The position numbers and the translations under genes were made by a program. The notes under the pieces were generated by a model. That model did no database searches. It was not told the DNA's origin and saw only the letters and a program-made list of their open reading frames with translations. DNA of 42,225 nt from Phoronis australis (taxonomy: Eukaryota > Phoronida > Phoronidae), in contig NMRA01000893.1 in the NCBI GenBank assembly GCA_002633005.1, positions 6,875-49,099 of the forward strand, given 5' to 3'. Within the stretch, counting starts at the first letter, position 1. Each line of letters starts with the position of its first letter. Shown one piece after another: positions 10,620 to 22,819 of the stretch.

Positions 10620-12090
10620 GTGACTAGCCATCCACGGTAGGTATGCGAGTTTGTCCCCAGAGGCATTAGCATTGGAACCGCCTTTGAGAAGTTCTTTGAT
10701 GAGAAGTATTGTCTTACTGATTAGCCTGGTTGGTGGCTACCGTCACTTGTAAAAAAATTGTTGAGAATTGATGAAACTCGGATTGTTTCGCATAACGTAA
10801 TGTGCAGATTGTCGAGTGGTACAACTTTTTGACAGCTTTCTGTATAGTACAAACAAAACAGTGCGAAGGCAAGTGTGTTTTCTGTGGGATAATATTTGCA
10901 GGACGAACTAACACCAGGACAGTCTCTCCCGGAGGAGAGTAACCTTACAGTTATCATTCCTCAATGCAACTTATTGCCGCATAGGCTGTAAAACGTCGTC
11001 GACTGTATTTTGACCGACTAAAGCAAACGTCACTCAGATACTTTTGAGAAGATCTCTTGATAACAGACTGTGGTAACTTCGCTTGTCATGGATAATTCGC
11101 CTTGTTGTTATCTACTTTAATTACCACTCGCGTAAAGAACCTATTGTAGTACAACCTACAAGAACTCTGGTGAATCCATATGTATTTCGCATTTTAAAAT
11201 CACTTCTGGACAAGAAATGCGATAATCCCATGTCTTTTGAGACAGTGAGTATTTAAAACGCATTAATACTTGCGACAGAGAGGTGGGTATAATTTACCAC
11301 ATGGCCGATCGTTAACTCCGTTGAATCTAGGCCACATTTCCAAGCAGTTCTCTACGGCATCATCTTCGTGAGCTCTGTTCCCCAGGCCAGCATCATCTCT
11401 TTTCGGGAGAATATCTTGGTCAATCACTGAGAGGTCATGTTCCCAAAACCACGTTCCCTCGCAGAATTTGTCGCTACCCCCAATCCATATTTGTTCATCG
11501 CCAAGATCTGAAAATAATCAATGGTCGAGCATGCTTTAAAGCAGTTGATTGCCTTAGCTTTTCATTACATCTCTAAGTTTCTCTGTTCGGTGGGCTGGTC
11601 ATCTTGAGATTTGCCGTGCATGTGAAAAAATGAATTACGTCTTATTTTATAGTCGCATAGGGCGTCACTTTGTTGACCCTTCTTTTTATTTTTTCTCTAT
11701 CACAGCTGTTCTTGAAGCCTTCATTTCCTGAAGGTGGGAATTTGAAATGAGCAGGAAATTCAAGTACCCCTTAGACACTTCAGATCTGTATTCGGCTGGT
11801 CGACATGTTTTTTTCACCCCATTCTTAAATGTTTCATGGTTTAAGCAATCGGCACACAGTGTTTCATTATTGTCACCACATGCACGTGTTATTCTAGGGT
11901 AAGAATTCGAATTTACGTAGTTTTGTTAATCTGAATGAAAAATTTAAAGTAGAGGTCCGTTTTATTGGATTTTGTACGCTTGTGAAGTCTGCCGGCGCAA
12001 TTAGGTTTGTGAAGTATTTGGTGCGGTATATCCGTCACACAAGTTTTGTATACCCTGTGGAAAAGGATGTTCAGGCTGGGTGAATCCACA
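10620..12090 (-). repeat. inverted segmental duplication, left copy (lectin 3' end)
   Basis: Read on minus, this aligns with about 28.2-29.97 kb on plus. Shared in order: end of intron 2 (CATAAGCGTACAAA against CACAAGCGTACAAA; AACTTCCTGCTCA against AATTTCCTGCTCA), the whole terminal exon, and the 3' flank (AAAAGACAT, ATTATCGCATTTCTTGTC, ATGCGAAATACATAT, ACTCGACAATCT, AACTTCTCAAAGGCGGTT). It lacks the MITE present in the other copy. Left of about 12.09 kb the match fades, and no copy of exon 1 or 2 was found. Confidence 0.85.
11263..11507 (-). CDS. C-type lectin domain, intact terminal exon of a paralogue (partial)
   Basis: Seen on minus: acceptor TTATTTTCAG precedes 11507, then two phase bases and 81 codons ending in TAA at 11265-11263, with no stop or frameshift. 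The peptide runs LGDEQIWIGGSDKFCEGTWF and contains ENCLEMWPRFNGVNDRPC and PPLCRKY. It is nearly the same as exon 3 of the plus-strand lectin, one codon shorter, with the same phase. Family: WIG, W-W, ENC, ND-C and LC are the core of the C-type lectin fold. I found no exon for the N-terminal half of the domain or a signal peptide between 11.5 and 25 kb. It may be a truncated duplicate, or use exons I cannot recognise. It has no ATG of its own. Orientation is convergent with ACAD9 and divergent from the complete lectin. Confidence 0.75.
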
Positions 12091-13590
12091 AGAAAGTCCA
12101 TCGAATGTGCTTTCTGTCGGGTGTCCTTAGACCCAGTGGTAGCAATGTGGCTTTTTAAACCAGTTTGTTATTCGGACGAGCCAGTCAAATAGTGCTGGTC
12201 AGCTTTAACGCATCGCCGGATAACACTTGTTGCCTGTGCCGTGAACATAATGTAGCGCTATCGGAATAAAAACTCATTTGTCGAATCTTATGGGTTATGG
12301 TTGCATGCAAATTTAGCTTAAACAATTTAAAGCTGCACTTCTGTTTAGCTGGCTAAAAATGAATTAGTCTTACTTTTGATGTCATATAATCGGTATCACA
12401 ATATTCCTTACCATTATGGAATTCTATTTTTTGCCCTGAACAACACAGACGATACGAGCGTGCCCACTTTCGAATGCGACAATTTTAAGGTTAGCCAACA
12501 CCAATAAATTACTGTGACATCTTTCACTGCAAATTTTCAGAGACAAGCACCCTACTGGCGTTGCTACCTCTTGAGAGAATACTCGAAGAAATAAGAACCC
12601 TTACATACACATACGTTGTGCCAGTACCGTCTCCCAAAGACGCACTCGTTAGGTATAGTTGCTCTTGTTATAATTAATTTAATCAATACTTGGAATTTGA
12701 AAACTTATTTCAAATTTACGTTTGGTCCCCGTGCTCGTTTTAAGGTTCCTCGGGTTACCAATAAATAAAGTCCATTCCCTGGTGGTGAACACTTTGGTGT
12801 TCGGACCACCCTGTTGAATTCTTATGGCTCCGCCATGTTATAGGACATCGTCACCGGTAGGGGAAACCCTTCTGAATCCGTCTATTGATTTTCAACGATT
12901 CTAACAAGAGCTTGTGAAAAAATGTGATGGGTTAAAATAATTAACTTGCAGATTTTAACAGAACTCTTCCAAAAAGAAGGTGCAGAGGCTCGGTGATGTC
13001 TGGAGCGATTTTTTATAGAATGTCCCTCTCCCTATATCGAATGCATGGGCCTTAGTACTAAGAAATCGTAAAAAGGATGAATCATAAATAGAAAGTTTAT
13101 TCAATTCAACTATAAATCAGTAGGAGTTTCATAGGGATTGGATGCCCCCCTCCGATGTACATGTACATTGTAGATGCTCGGGGCCGTGGCTCTGTCGCCC
13201 CCCCCCCCCCTTCTGCAAACTGCTGCTGCCAAAATTTGGATAAAGTTCTTGTCAAAATTATTTGGAAGTATTCGCATTTGTTATTATAATATTTCTATAA
13301 ATGTGTTTTAACACATTTACATGTATAGCGGTACATTTTAAAAAAATGTGCCGCTAAAATGACAAAGATATTATTTACTCTTACCACCAGCTTTGCTATC
13401 GCTATAAATTTGTAAAAATACGCGTCTATAATAACAAATACAATGTACATGTGCACCATTTGTTCTTACCACCACAATGGTTGTCGCTGTTATTTTTAGA
13501 TTCATTTTTTTCAGCTGTGATATTTATCATCAGTAAAAGCCAATAGTTTATACATGCAAAACTTATTAAAGGCTAGAGAAATTTGTTCCA
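12091..13590. other. no gene recognised
   Basis: AT-rich sequence with a C-run of 13 at 13198-13210 and CTTACCACCA repeated near 13380 and 13465. Searched on minus for lectin exon 2; not found. Confidence 0.5.
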
Positions 13591-13599
13591 TTTTACCTA

Positions 13600-14300
13600 T
13601 TATATAACTTATGTTTATATAAGTTGTGGTATGTCTCATTAAAACCGTGAATATTCAAATATGTAGCAAGCACCACCTTGTGACTTCCTGGATAAGTGTG
13701 AGTACAAGTAGAATCAGAAATAACAATTTGTAAATGAATTGCGGGTTCAAAGAAAACACCCCAAATAATACACTTAAAACAAGTGTGAACATATAGAAAA
13801 TCATAGTAATTCCAAATATTACGCAATTGTTCTGAAATGAACAAATAATGAAAACTGTGACTTGTTTCATTAGGGTAACGATGATATCTTACCATTATTT
13901 ACTCATTTACATAAAAATAGATTTTCGCCAGACTTTAATTGTAACTGATTTTCTAGTGGCTTTTGGCCCACCGAAAGACCCGTGGCTGTTTGTAAACTAG
14001 CACTTTATTTGCATATTCACAATTTAATGAGCTATAGCATCTTTAAGAATGATTCCATATAAAAACCATATGAAAATGAAAAATCACTATATATTCAAAA
14101 ATTCATAGAGAGCTAAATATTTTGTGCATGTGTTGGGATGCTGGCCAAAAGTAAACTGCTCCAATATTTGCACTAAAAACTGCATTTTTGAACGGTGAAT
14201 AATCAGACTTTGAAAACCGGTGACAAAGTTTGACATTAATGGCCATAAAGACTCATGTAAGGTTAGTAAGAAAATGAAATTTGCAACTCTTAGGTACAAT
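13600..14300 (-). mobile_element. LINE 3'-region fragment, copy 1
   Basis: Aligns with 22.82-23.33 kb in the same orientation: CAAATAATGAAAACTGTGAC against CAAATAATGAAAATTGTGCC, and TTTGCATATTCACAATTTAA against TTTGCATATTCACAATTTGA. In the second copy this sequence lies directly downstream of degenerate reverse-transcriptase coding sequence, so I read both as the 3' part of one LINE family on minus. Open frames here are remnants. Confidence 0.55.
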
Positions 14301-14775
14301 TAAATTTCCAGAAGGAGAGAAAACTCTTATTTAGGTGAATTACCACGAAACTGCAAATCTACTTACTCGTCGGGGGCCGCGAATTCAGTCGGGTTCCGCT
14401 TTGGCATCAGCACCGTCAGGGCAGAAGTTGTACATTGACAATCATTATTTGAGTAATGTAAATGTAAATAAAGGTTCCCCTAACACCTGGCCGTGGGATG
14501 GAAATCGAATTATTTCACAACAGTTTCGGCCAGCAAACACTAAATTAGCATGAGCTCACACGGCCTCGGGGTCACGTCAATTAGTTTTATTGCGCCTAAA
14601 GCCGGTAACGCAGTGATTTCTTCATTGCTGGCTTCTCAAATAATTTGCACTCACGAACACCCCAAAGGCAATACAAATTGCATCTAATGAGACAGACTTT
14701 GTTTCAGTTTTATATAAGTATTGGTTAGGGTGAGAATTATTCATTTTGAAACAGAACGCTCAGTAATAAACTCCA
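14301..14775. other. no gene recognised
   Basis: Short open frame at 14335-14553 resembles no family. Nothing else seen. Confidence 0.4.
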
Positions 14776-14778
14776 ACA

Positions 14779-15240
14779 TGGCAAGTAGCAATCCCGACTT
14801 AGGACGAGCTAGAGCTCATCAGTCCCGACTTTGCAGCTGGATCGTTAAGTTTTACAGGCTATCAATTCGAACAAGAATACAGTGATGAAGAAATACTAGA
14901 GAGGCGCCGTGAACAAGCTCAGACAACGGAACGTATGGCTTGGACAGTTATTTGGTAAGCCGGCATTCGTCAGGCACTGTCGACGACTGCAGGCCACAGA
15001 CACGGAGATGTTTCACGGCCTCATACTTGCTATTTACAGCATACTTTTCATTCTTCACTACCACGAGCCACTTCCTAAGCTTTTCGGTCTCTCGAGGAAG
15101 TCGAAAAACACGATATGCTCGGTTTTTTCGCAGCTGCGTAGTTCGGACTAGCAGGAACGATGCACCGCAACATAGCGGCATTCAATCTGCAGATGAACCA
15201 CTGACGTCGCTAGTGTCGTTTCTCACCTTCCTCACAGGTT
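14779..15240 (+). pseudogene. fragment resembling transposon-associated P2X7-C-terminus-like ORFs
   Basis: ATG at 14779 (MASSNP) is followed, after a frame change, by SPDFAAGSLSFTGYQFEQEY and SDEEILERRREQAQTTER, then a Trp-rich stretch and a stop. From memory, similar (S/D)EEI-ERRREQ leaders precede a cysteine-rich domain in multi-copy invertebrate ORFs often labelled 'P2X purinoceptor 7-like'. The expected cysteine/histidine residues are only hinted at (HCRRLQATDTEM in another frame). Several frame breaks mark it as a decayed copy. Identification is weak. Confidence 0.3.
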
Positions 15241-15530
15241 AACGCCACACCTCTTGGCAAGGTAAGGTCGACCGTATGCGAGGCGATGTGGATATAGACC
15301 GATGAAGACGGCAAAAAAGACTAATTAAATCGGGTGACATTCTCCTTTAATTAACCACAGCAGCATGGTGCCTTGGATCTAAACCCGCAGATTCCGGTAA
15401 GGTTGTCGGTTCTACACCGGTAAGCCCGGGTGTCATTTCTTTTCATCCAAGCACATGAATAGCGACTAGTTCATTTCAATCCGTGACGGTACCATCTAGC
15501 CTTTGATGTGTCTAGGAATATTCACTGAGG
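15241..15530. other. no gene recognised
   Basis: Contains a scatter of GGTAAG-like words but no open frame. Nothing assigned. Confidence 0.4.
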
Positions 15531-17050
15531 TAACCGGTGCTCGCTTTCTCGCCCACTTGCTTGCGTAAGATTTGCCTTACGTTTCTCTGTACCGCGCATT
15601 GTAATAAAGTTAAAACTGTCCAGTAAAACATGAACAATGCAGAGCAAAGAAATACACGACACACCGTAAGTAAATAGTATTAATTGATATCATTGTAATT
15701 CTCGACTTTCACAGTTACCAAAAGTTTCCCGCATGAGGCCTTCGACGTCGTTGCTTTTGATTGCAGATGGTGGAAATTGTTTGCCCTCGTTTCATGACAT
15801 CTACACAGTACAAACCATAATTGGTAACAGATTGTATTTTATGGATATTTAGCTTTGTGGCGAAATTTGACAAAATAGAAGTTTATGGACCGACCGACAT
15901 TACAAAAATAGCTAATAGAAAAACCAAACCTAATTCTCTTGCCCAGTCCTTGCATTCACATGTACCCCATTTCCGTCCCAGGTTTGATTTCCAAACAGGT
16001 TTGATTATAACGAGCTAGGTTTGACTCCCAAACACGACTGATTTTTACTATTTGGGTTTGATTTTTACGAATTGGAATTGATTTTCCAATTTTGGTTGAT
16101 TTTACAAATTATTTTTCAATTCTTATGAATTATCTTTGATTTTTCTAGTTTAATTGAAAAATCAAAACTAAAACTATTTTTACCCTTTCCCCAGCCCATG
16201 TCAAGAAGAGGAAAAAAACATAATTATTTTTTAAAAAACATATCAAAACTAATTGGTAATTTTACCCTTTCCGCCCACGTAGCCTGTTTGGCGTTTCCAC
16301 CCCACAGGTTTGAGTTGAGTTTTCCAAACCACGATTGATTTTCGCGAATTAAATTTGATTTTTATGCGCCCACATATTTATATGTGTACACATTATGCAG
16401 TCATCTCCGTCCGTCCGTACGTCCGTCAGTCCGGCGTCTGGTGTCTGCTGCTCTATTTCCAAAATCTCTTGACGTATGTTTATGAATTTTTGCACATGTG
16501 TTCCATTCATAGACGTGACGGCATGAGCGAACTTCCGGACGGATCCGACTACCGATGTGCCCCCCTAGTGGCAATTTTAGTTTTTTACGTTTACCTCTGT
16601 ATCTTCAAAGATCGCATTTTCATAAAATTTGGTATATATGCACCTATTACTGAGATGACGCTTTCATTTTGTTTTCGGATGGATTCGACTTAGTTTGCGC
16701 CACCTAGTGGCCATTTTTACGGGTTTCGAGTCCGCTTTTCAGCGTCCATCCTTTATCAACCAAACCACTCTAAGGATGATTGTGAAAATTGGCATGTTTG
16801 TTCTTACTATAAAGAGGACGGCTGGCGATGATTTTCCGACCACTTTGATTACTGTAGCGTTTGGTAGTGGCAGTCTTGCGTTTTTCCGCCTATGGCTGTA
16901 TATTCTAAACTATTTGCAGGATCTTCACATAATGTATGAAATGTATTTATACGATGTGCTTTGGCTGAAATTCTCACGGAGTGCTGCTATGGCCTGGGAG
17001 GTTTTGCCGGCTCAGTGGAAAAGACAATCATTGAAATGTATAAAGTTTAG
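15530..17050 (+). mobile_element. modular dispersed element, copy A (includes CTAGTGG array copy 2)
   Basis: Same order as 34.6-36.84 kb: CGCTTTCTCGCCCACTTG near the left end; CCAAAAGTTTCC; GTTGCTTTTGATTGCA; TTTCATGACATCT; an AT-rich tract rich in TTTGATTTT; CCTTTCC-AGCCCATG; CATCTCCGTCCGTCCGTACG; then two to three CTAGTGG blocks with cores at 16559-16572 and 16698-16712. No transposase frame is seen, so it is probably non-autonomous. Termini not resolved. Confidence 0.65.
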
Positions 17051-17059
17051 AAAGTGATA

Positions 17060-17800
17060 TTATACAGCAACACGATTAACCTTTTCCGTCGTTATAATTG
17101 TATAGTACCTATTTTTCAGTTGTTTGTAGACCGACAAGACGATCAGCTGTCAAGGGGGCCGCTGTAATACCCAAGTTTTTTTGTTTGGTCCTAAAAATTC
17201 CTTGACCCGATGCCACATTATTTATTCTAAAAAAAAAGATTTGAGGCATGCGTTACACTTGAACACTAAGTAGAAAAAGTTAATAGAAACCCATGGAAAT
17301 CGATGAGCATACAAACAGCAGTTTGAAAGCATGTGAAGTCGTGTCATTGTATGCAACAATTGGCCAATGAAACTGCACATGTTTTTGTAAATGTGCATAT
17401 TCCGAATCGAGGGCATGAGACAGTTTGAATAAAAGTTGGGAGCAAATTACAGAAACTGATATGTTAACATTAAGTATTTCAATGAAAAAAGAAAGATGCA
17501 CAAGTGACACCATAAAACACCCTGTAGTGGTTGGTAATACACGGTAATATACGGTTAGCCGCGTGTGCCTGTGAGCACCACTGCTTGGGCGGCCGCAACC
17601 GGAGGTCCCAAGTATGCATTTGCACAGGCCAGTTCTCGAAAGGTAATTGGAATTGCCTACTTCGGGTTATACCAAGGGATAATATTTAAATCAATATGCA
17701 GACGTTTTTTTTTCAAATAATAAAACGCATGTAAGGTGTGCAGAGTTGTCTCAAGGAAAATTACTTCAGGGATACGCTCATAACTTTTCTTTAGTTATCT
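17060..17800. other. no gene recognised
   Basis: Minus-strand open frames (17222-17513) match nothing known to me. No splice-coherent exon. Confidence 0.4.
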
Positions 17801-17807
17801 AGTATTA

Positions 17808-18117
17808 CAGTGGCGGATATAGGATATAACTGATGAGGGAGGCAACACTTTGTATTAGGCATCTAGCCCAAAATATAGGGGGCTCGAATTTGGGAGAATG
17901 TGGATCTTTCACTGAAAAACATACGTACTAAAAAAACAACGGGAAAACGATGGTTCTGACACTTGCAATAGGGTATGAGGCCCCCCACACACGAACACAA
18001 AAACTACAAATGCCCACGTTAATTACCGGGGTTAGTTAATAGACTCAATAATTCCTCACGCTCTTGCTGTTTCATATTTTTGCGGCAGCCAAAGGGGTAA
18101 CCTTAAATCCGCCTATG
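17808..18117. mobile_element. hAT-like MITE, 310 bp
   Basis: Left end CAGTGGCGGATATAGG and right end CCTTAAATCCGCCTATG are imperfect terminal inverted repeats, flanked on both sides by TATTA. CAGTGGCGGAT starts are typical of non-autonomous hAT elements. A solo right-type end (TAAATCCGCCTATAT) recurs at 40612-40626. Confidence 0.55.
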
Positions 18118-18640
18118 TATTACTTGTCCTAGTACTAATTCATCTTATCTTGGTGAACTGGTAATTCGTATAGTTTGAAACGAAATGGTCTCACAGTTAA
18201 TTTTTACCAATATCATTTTTACACCAATCAATGTACCCATTTTATCCGAATTTTTTTACAAAGTCAAACGTGAAAACTAAAACCCTATTAATCGCCAAGG
18301 GTCACGTCAGCAGAGTAGTGTTTGAGTCTCCGAGAAATTCTCAAGACCCTATTATTCATACCTGTTTCTGGGGCTAAGTGCGTGACATATGAGTCGTCTG
18401 TAAAGTAGACCAAAGATAACAGGGACAGTCCTAAATGAAAAATTATGCCAGCTTGGATCTGTTTAGCATCTGGCTGCCAATGGTTAATTTGACAATGAGC
18501 TTAACAGCATACATAAAAGACTCTAATCAACGCTTTACCATATTCCCCGACACCGATGTAGGCAGTTCTTGCAAATTAGCGGAAGATGCGAAATTGTGGT
18601 TAGCGAACTTTTTATTATTCTCTTCATACGCCCCACCCCC
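18118..18640. other. no gene recognised
   Basis: No coding signal. The open frame 18435-18830 runs into the unidentified repeat below and is not supported as a gene. Confidence 0.4.
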
Positions 18641-18647
18641 CGCAAAT

Positions 18648-18890
18648 TTGTCGCTCCCCGCAACTCGCCATAAAATTTCAGACTCCAACAGAAATAATTT
18701 TGTTCCGACCGAAGCACGAAATAATAAACAAAATTATTCCTGGTGGCTAAAAGGGCACAGTGTAGGTGGTAACGATAGCCAGAGAGTCACCCCTACTAGA
18801 AGGATTTTGTCTCGCAAAATCGCATTATAATAACATTTCTTACTATTGCAGTCTTTCAACATCTTTTTACCGCTAACCATCAGGCTAGCC
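18648..18890 (+). repeat. unidentified dispersed repeat, copy 1
   Basis: Matches the reverse complement of about 41.96-42.225 kb. Conserved words: TTCCTGGTGGCTAAAA (TTCCGGGTGGCTAAAA), GTAGGTGGTAACGATA, CCCCTACTAGA, CGCAAAATCG, AACATTTCTTAC, ATTGCAG. A 7-bp length difference breaks any shared frame, so it is non-coding. No tRNA-like A and B boxes were seen, so I cannot call it a SINE. Confidence 0.7.
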
Positions 18891-19889
18891 GCTCGCCAGC
18901 TCGTCATTGGCAAATTCTGAGCGTCATTGGCGATGGTAGAGCTACATGTAGGTCCATTTGCCAGCTTTGCGAAGACTTTCGCAACTTGACAATAAAAATT
19001 AATAATTTCCGGTAACCCTCTCTCGTGTCAACTCACAGGCATATCGAATCAAGGCGCGGCAACAACGACCTTCACATTTCGATGGAGTACCCTTATTACG
19101 TTGTAAAATCTGGAAAAATGCTAGAATAGTTCACAAAAGCCTCAGGGTTTCATAATAGCTTGTCTGGATTACGTCCTGTCTTTGATCAAATACGGGTTTC
19201 CTATGGAGGTCCAGATTTCCCTATATATTCGAAAGTTCTGAGAGGTAATCTGGCAATTCCAGAGTTTGACCAAACACAGACAAGTTGGTGAGTTGGAACT
19301 TCTTTTTGTTAAAATTATTCATACATGTAAGTCTAAGCTGAGAATCGTGTGAAAAGTTAAAGCTTTGGCAATGCTAATAAGGTATACATCCCCCTTTCTC
19401 GCTATGGTAACGGTGCTCCGTCAAGTTTTGCCCTAACAAGAACTTTTCGCTCAGCATGTTCGACTGCAATCACGTTGCAGTTCCGTCTGTAAATACTAAA
19501 GAATAAATATAACGTTTTCCTTTTGTTCCATTCACGCCAATATTTCTACGCAGTGTTTAAGAAAATTTAATTTTTCGCCTGAGCCTAGCTAAGCCTACTT
19601 AAATTTTGCTTTCATCTGGTAAAAATTCGAAATGTCGGAAAATGTTCCGGAAAAATACTCGCAAGAACGTCCTTTTTGTGTCAAATATTTCAATAAATTC
19701 AAACTTTCTGAAGCGTGCGCGTACAAGTAAACATTGACCGGAAAGAAATTGTTCAATACCGATTTTATGTACTAAGAGACATATATTGTTCAGGACCAAC
19801 TGAGAGCGTTGATTTATTACAGGTACTTTCATGTAAACAATTTTTGTGGATTTTTAAGATGTTTTTCCTGGAATCAAGAAAGTTTATCA
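18891..19889. other. no gene recognised
   Basis: AT-rich, no coherent coding sequence or repeat recognised. Confidence 0.4.
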
Positions 19890-19890
19890 T

Positions 19891-20550
19891 ACGGACACAA
19901 AATTTGCAATGTTTAGGCTTTGTTCATTAGATTACATGAACATATTTACTGAAAACATTTCCAAAGAATAATCCGAAAAAAATCTGCAAAAGAGACTTCC
20001 ATGAGCAGGTCTTATTCTGAAAAATGTAATGCAGCAAAACAACAAAAGTAATCACTTTTTAACTTTAATACCGAATCTTTCCTCTAAATCCAAGAAAAAT
20101 CACAAGTGGAGGGGAATTCTATAATTGTCCACTTTTAGGTGGATAATAATAGAACTTAAACTTCTTTTAAACAGTGGGATCAAGATGAATTAAAATGTTG
20201 GAGTATTTTTATTTTCTCCTACGAACACAAAATTTGCAGTATTAAGGCTTTCTTAAATTGAATACAGGTGAACGTTTACTGAAAGCAATTTCGCAAGATT
20301 AATAAAAAATTCTGCAAAAGAGACATGCATTATCCGGTATTATTCTTAAAAAGACCATGCAGCAAACACCACAACAATAATCACTTTTTAACTTTAATAC
20401 TGAAACATGCATCTAAAATCAAGTAAATCAAGAGTCGACGCGAGTTCCCTTGTTATCCGCATTTAAGTGGATAATATTAGAACTTAAAAGTGTTTTAACC
20501 CGTGGGATTAAGATGAGTTCAAAGGTTGGAGGAATTTTATTTGCTTTGGT
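19891..20550 (+). repeat. 330-bp tandem duplication
   Basis: Two head-to-tail units offset by 330 bp (19891-20220 and 20221-about 20550). Shared words include ACACAAAATTTGCA, TCTGCAAAAGAGAC, AATCACTTTTTAACTTTAAT and TAGAACTTAAA. Divergence is moderate, so the duplication is not recent. Confidence 0.85.
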
Positions 20551-22815
20551 AATTCCTCTGCATTCATTTACTACATTGAAGCTCCCAAAACCATGAACAA
20601 TCTAGTAAACCTTGACTGCAATATATGCTACAGCTTGGTCAGAAAGTATTACAGTCTCGTTATAGAAATGACACAAAGTTTAAAACGAGGTAATCTAGAT
20701 AAGAGCAACGACAAGCGTTGAAGTTCGCCTACGATAGCACTATAGACGGTTCGATTCATTGGCATCTTAAAAAACACAATTAAGTCACTCAGAATTTGTG
20801 GATCCGTCAAAAATGGAAAGCTTTGCCTTATGATGCCTTTTGTGAAAACCTAGTTGTCAAATAGTATGTAAATTGGTTAAGGAAATTCGAAGATTGAAAT
20901 GCAAACATACAACATAAACTTGGCACTAGGCGGCACAGCGGTATTCGAAACTGTGCGAAACAAACTGTCATTGCTTACCACATTCACTAGGAATCAAGTT
21001 TCCATCGCAGAATGATGTTGATTGACCAACTGCCAAAAGGACTGTATGGAGGGGACATTTAAATTACTGAAATAAATAGGGCACCTGGATTTCACTTGAA
21101 AGTATTTTGCCATGTTTAGCCAATGTTACGTTTGTGGCTATATCGACTCTTTTTCAGAAATAATTTATCGTACTAATTGTGAGACTTGACCAATTTCAGA
21201 ATGTCCCTTCCGTTAGAAAATATGAGTGGGACTGAAAAGTTTATCTCATTAATATATGATTGGAATCAAATTCACGATTCCCTGTAAACTAGTCATGCTC
21301 CTACCTTTGGCTAGAGTTCCTAATAAACAAATATGTTTTCCCTTTTTCAAATTATTTCACATAGAAAAAGAGATGTAACAGAGGGTATATTTTGTTACGG
21401 GGAGGACAATTTGTACACGGGAGACAACTTGTTACGGAATGGAGATAATTTAAGGTTCAAGCAACAAGTGCAAATTCAACAAACTACATCATTTTGTTTG
21501 AAGCAGTAAATCAACAAAAACAAATTTAAATAATCTCGCAATAGCAAGGTTAAACACGCATATGCGTCACACAAATACACACACACGCACCCCCACACAC
21601 ACGCACACATACAAACACGCATACGCACACACATACATACGAATTTCTATTAGAATAAACAGGCCTCCTGTCCCCATTGCAAATTACCAAAACAGCAGAT
21701 TTAAATTTACACTGAAAACGTACAGCACGATGTGCTGCTATTGAAAGTATTAGAGTCCCTTTTAATTGCTTTTGAGAAGCCTGTTTTGATTGAGTAGTGA
21801 ACAGGGTCGCGCCGCACGTTACACTTGTTTGCGTGACTTTCCTGCTACTCCGTCCCCTTCATTTGTCATTTTTTGCAGTATTTCACACCCGCCGTGTCCG
21901 ACCGTGAGTGTCATCAGCTTATGCTCTATGGTGGCATTACTGCATCGTTTTATCTTCACTTGAGAATGAAACAAGTACATGTATGTTTCAAAATATCGTG
22001 TGTGTCTGATAATTATGTCGCTAGGTCAGTTACTTTATCTATATTCAGATGAGAGTAGAGTTTTGTTCTGAAAGTGTGAACGAAACGGAATAAAGACTGT
22101 GAACAGTGAAAAGTGTCGTGCGTTTAACCAATTCTGTATAACTGTATACGTCACTAAAATATCTTTTTCCAGCAGCTTCTGCATGTACAATATACATGTA
22201 GCATGCCTTAAATTTGTCGCGTCTTCTGATTGTAAGAGTCTGTTCAACTTGGCAAACCTTGTTGAAATATAACCAATAAAACTGCTTCAAAGCTTCATTA
22301 TATAAAGGGCATTTAAACAAAAATGTGTTCTGTTTCAGTACAATTCATAATACAGCATAGGCCTATTTTCTCGTTAACGGCGAGACCAATGTGTCTCCTA
22401 GCTTTAACATTCATAAGAGAATGGCCACAACACGTCTAACCAAAGCAGATCTGAGCAAAACGCTATATAAATACATTTACCTTAAACAAGCTTGCAAAGA
22501 GAAATTCATTTTAAAAAGTTTATACATATCTAACGACTGTGAGGAAATTTTATCTTCCCCGTATTGCACGACAACGTCAATAGATCGCTGCTTAAATTGC
22601 TTAATAAAATTATACACGTTTATTTCCTAGCCCTTGGTTGAGCCATAAGATTCCGAAACCATATTTGTAAAGAATTATCTTCACATTTAACCGTCAACAA
22701 AGTCAATTGATTAAATACATGTACATCCATTTAACACTATGCATGATAACACATTTTAGTGTGAAACAGTGATTCGAGAACTCTAAACCAGTACTTGATT
22801 ACTCTGCTGAAAGAT
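20551..22815. other. no gene recognised
   Basis: No exon-like sequence. Contains the CA-rich microsatellite at 21567-21640 and scattered ACATGTA words. Confidence 0.4.
21567..21640. repeat. CA-rich microsatellite
   Basis: Imperfect ACACACGC/ACACATAC repeat. The open frame across it is low complexity. Confidence 0.85.
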
Positions 22816-22819
22816 GTTG

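Noticed and set aside
13593-13895. 100-codon open frame on minus
   Set aside because: Shared with the non-coding 3' region of the LINE copy at 22.8-23.1 kb, and the frames differ between copies.
18435-18830. 131-codon open frame on plus
   Set aside because: Its last third is the unidentified repeat, whose other copy has a 7-bp length change that breaks the frame. No domain, splice or start context supports it.
20748-20760. GGTTCGATTC, like a tRNA B box
   Set aside because: No A box at the right distance and no cloverleaf in the flanks.
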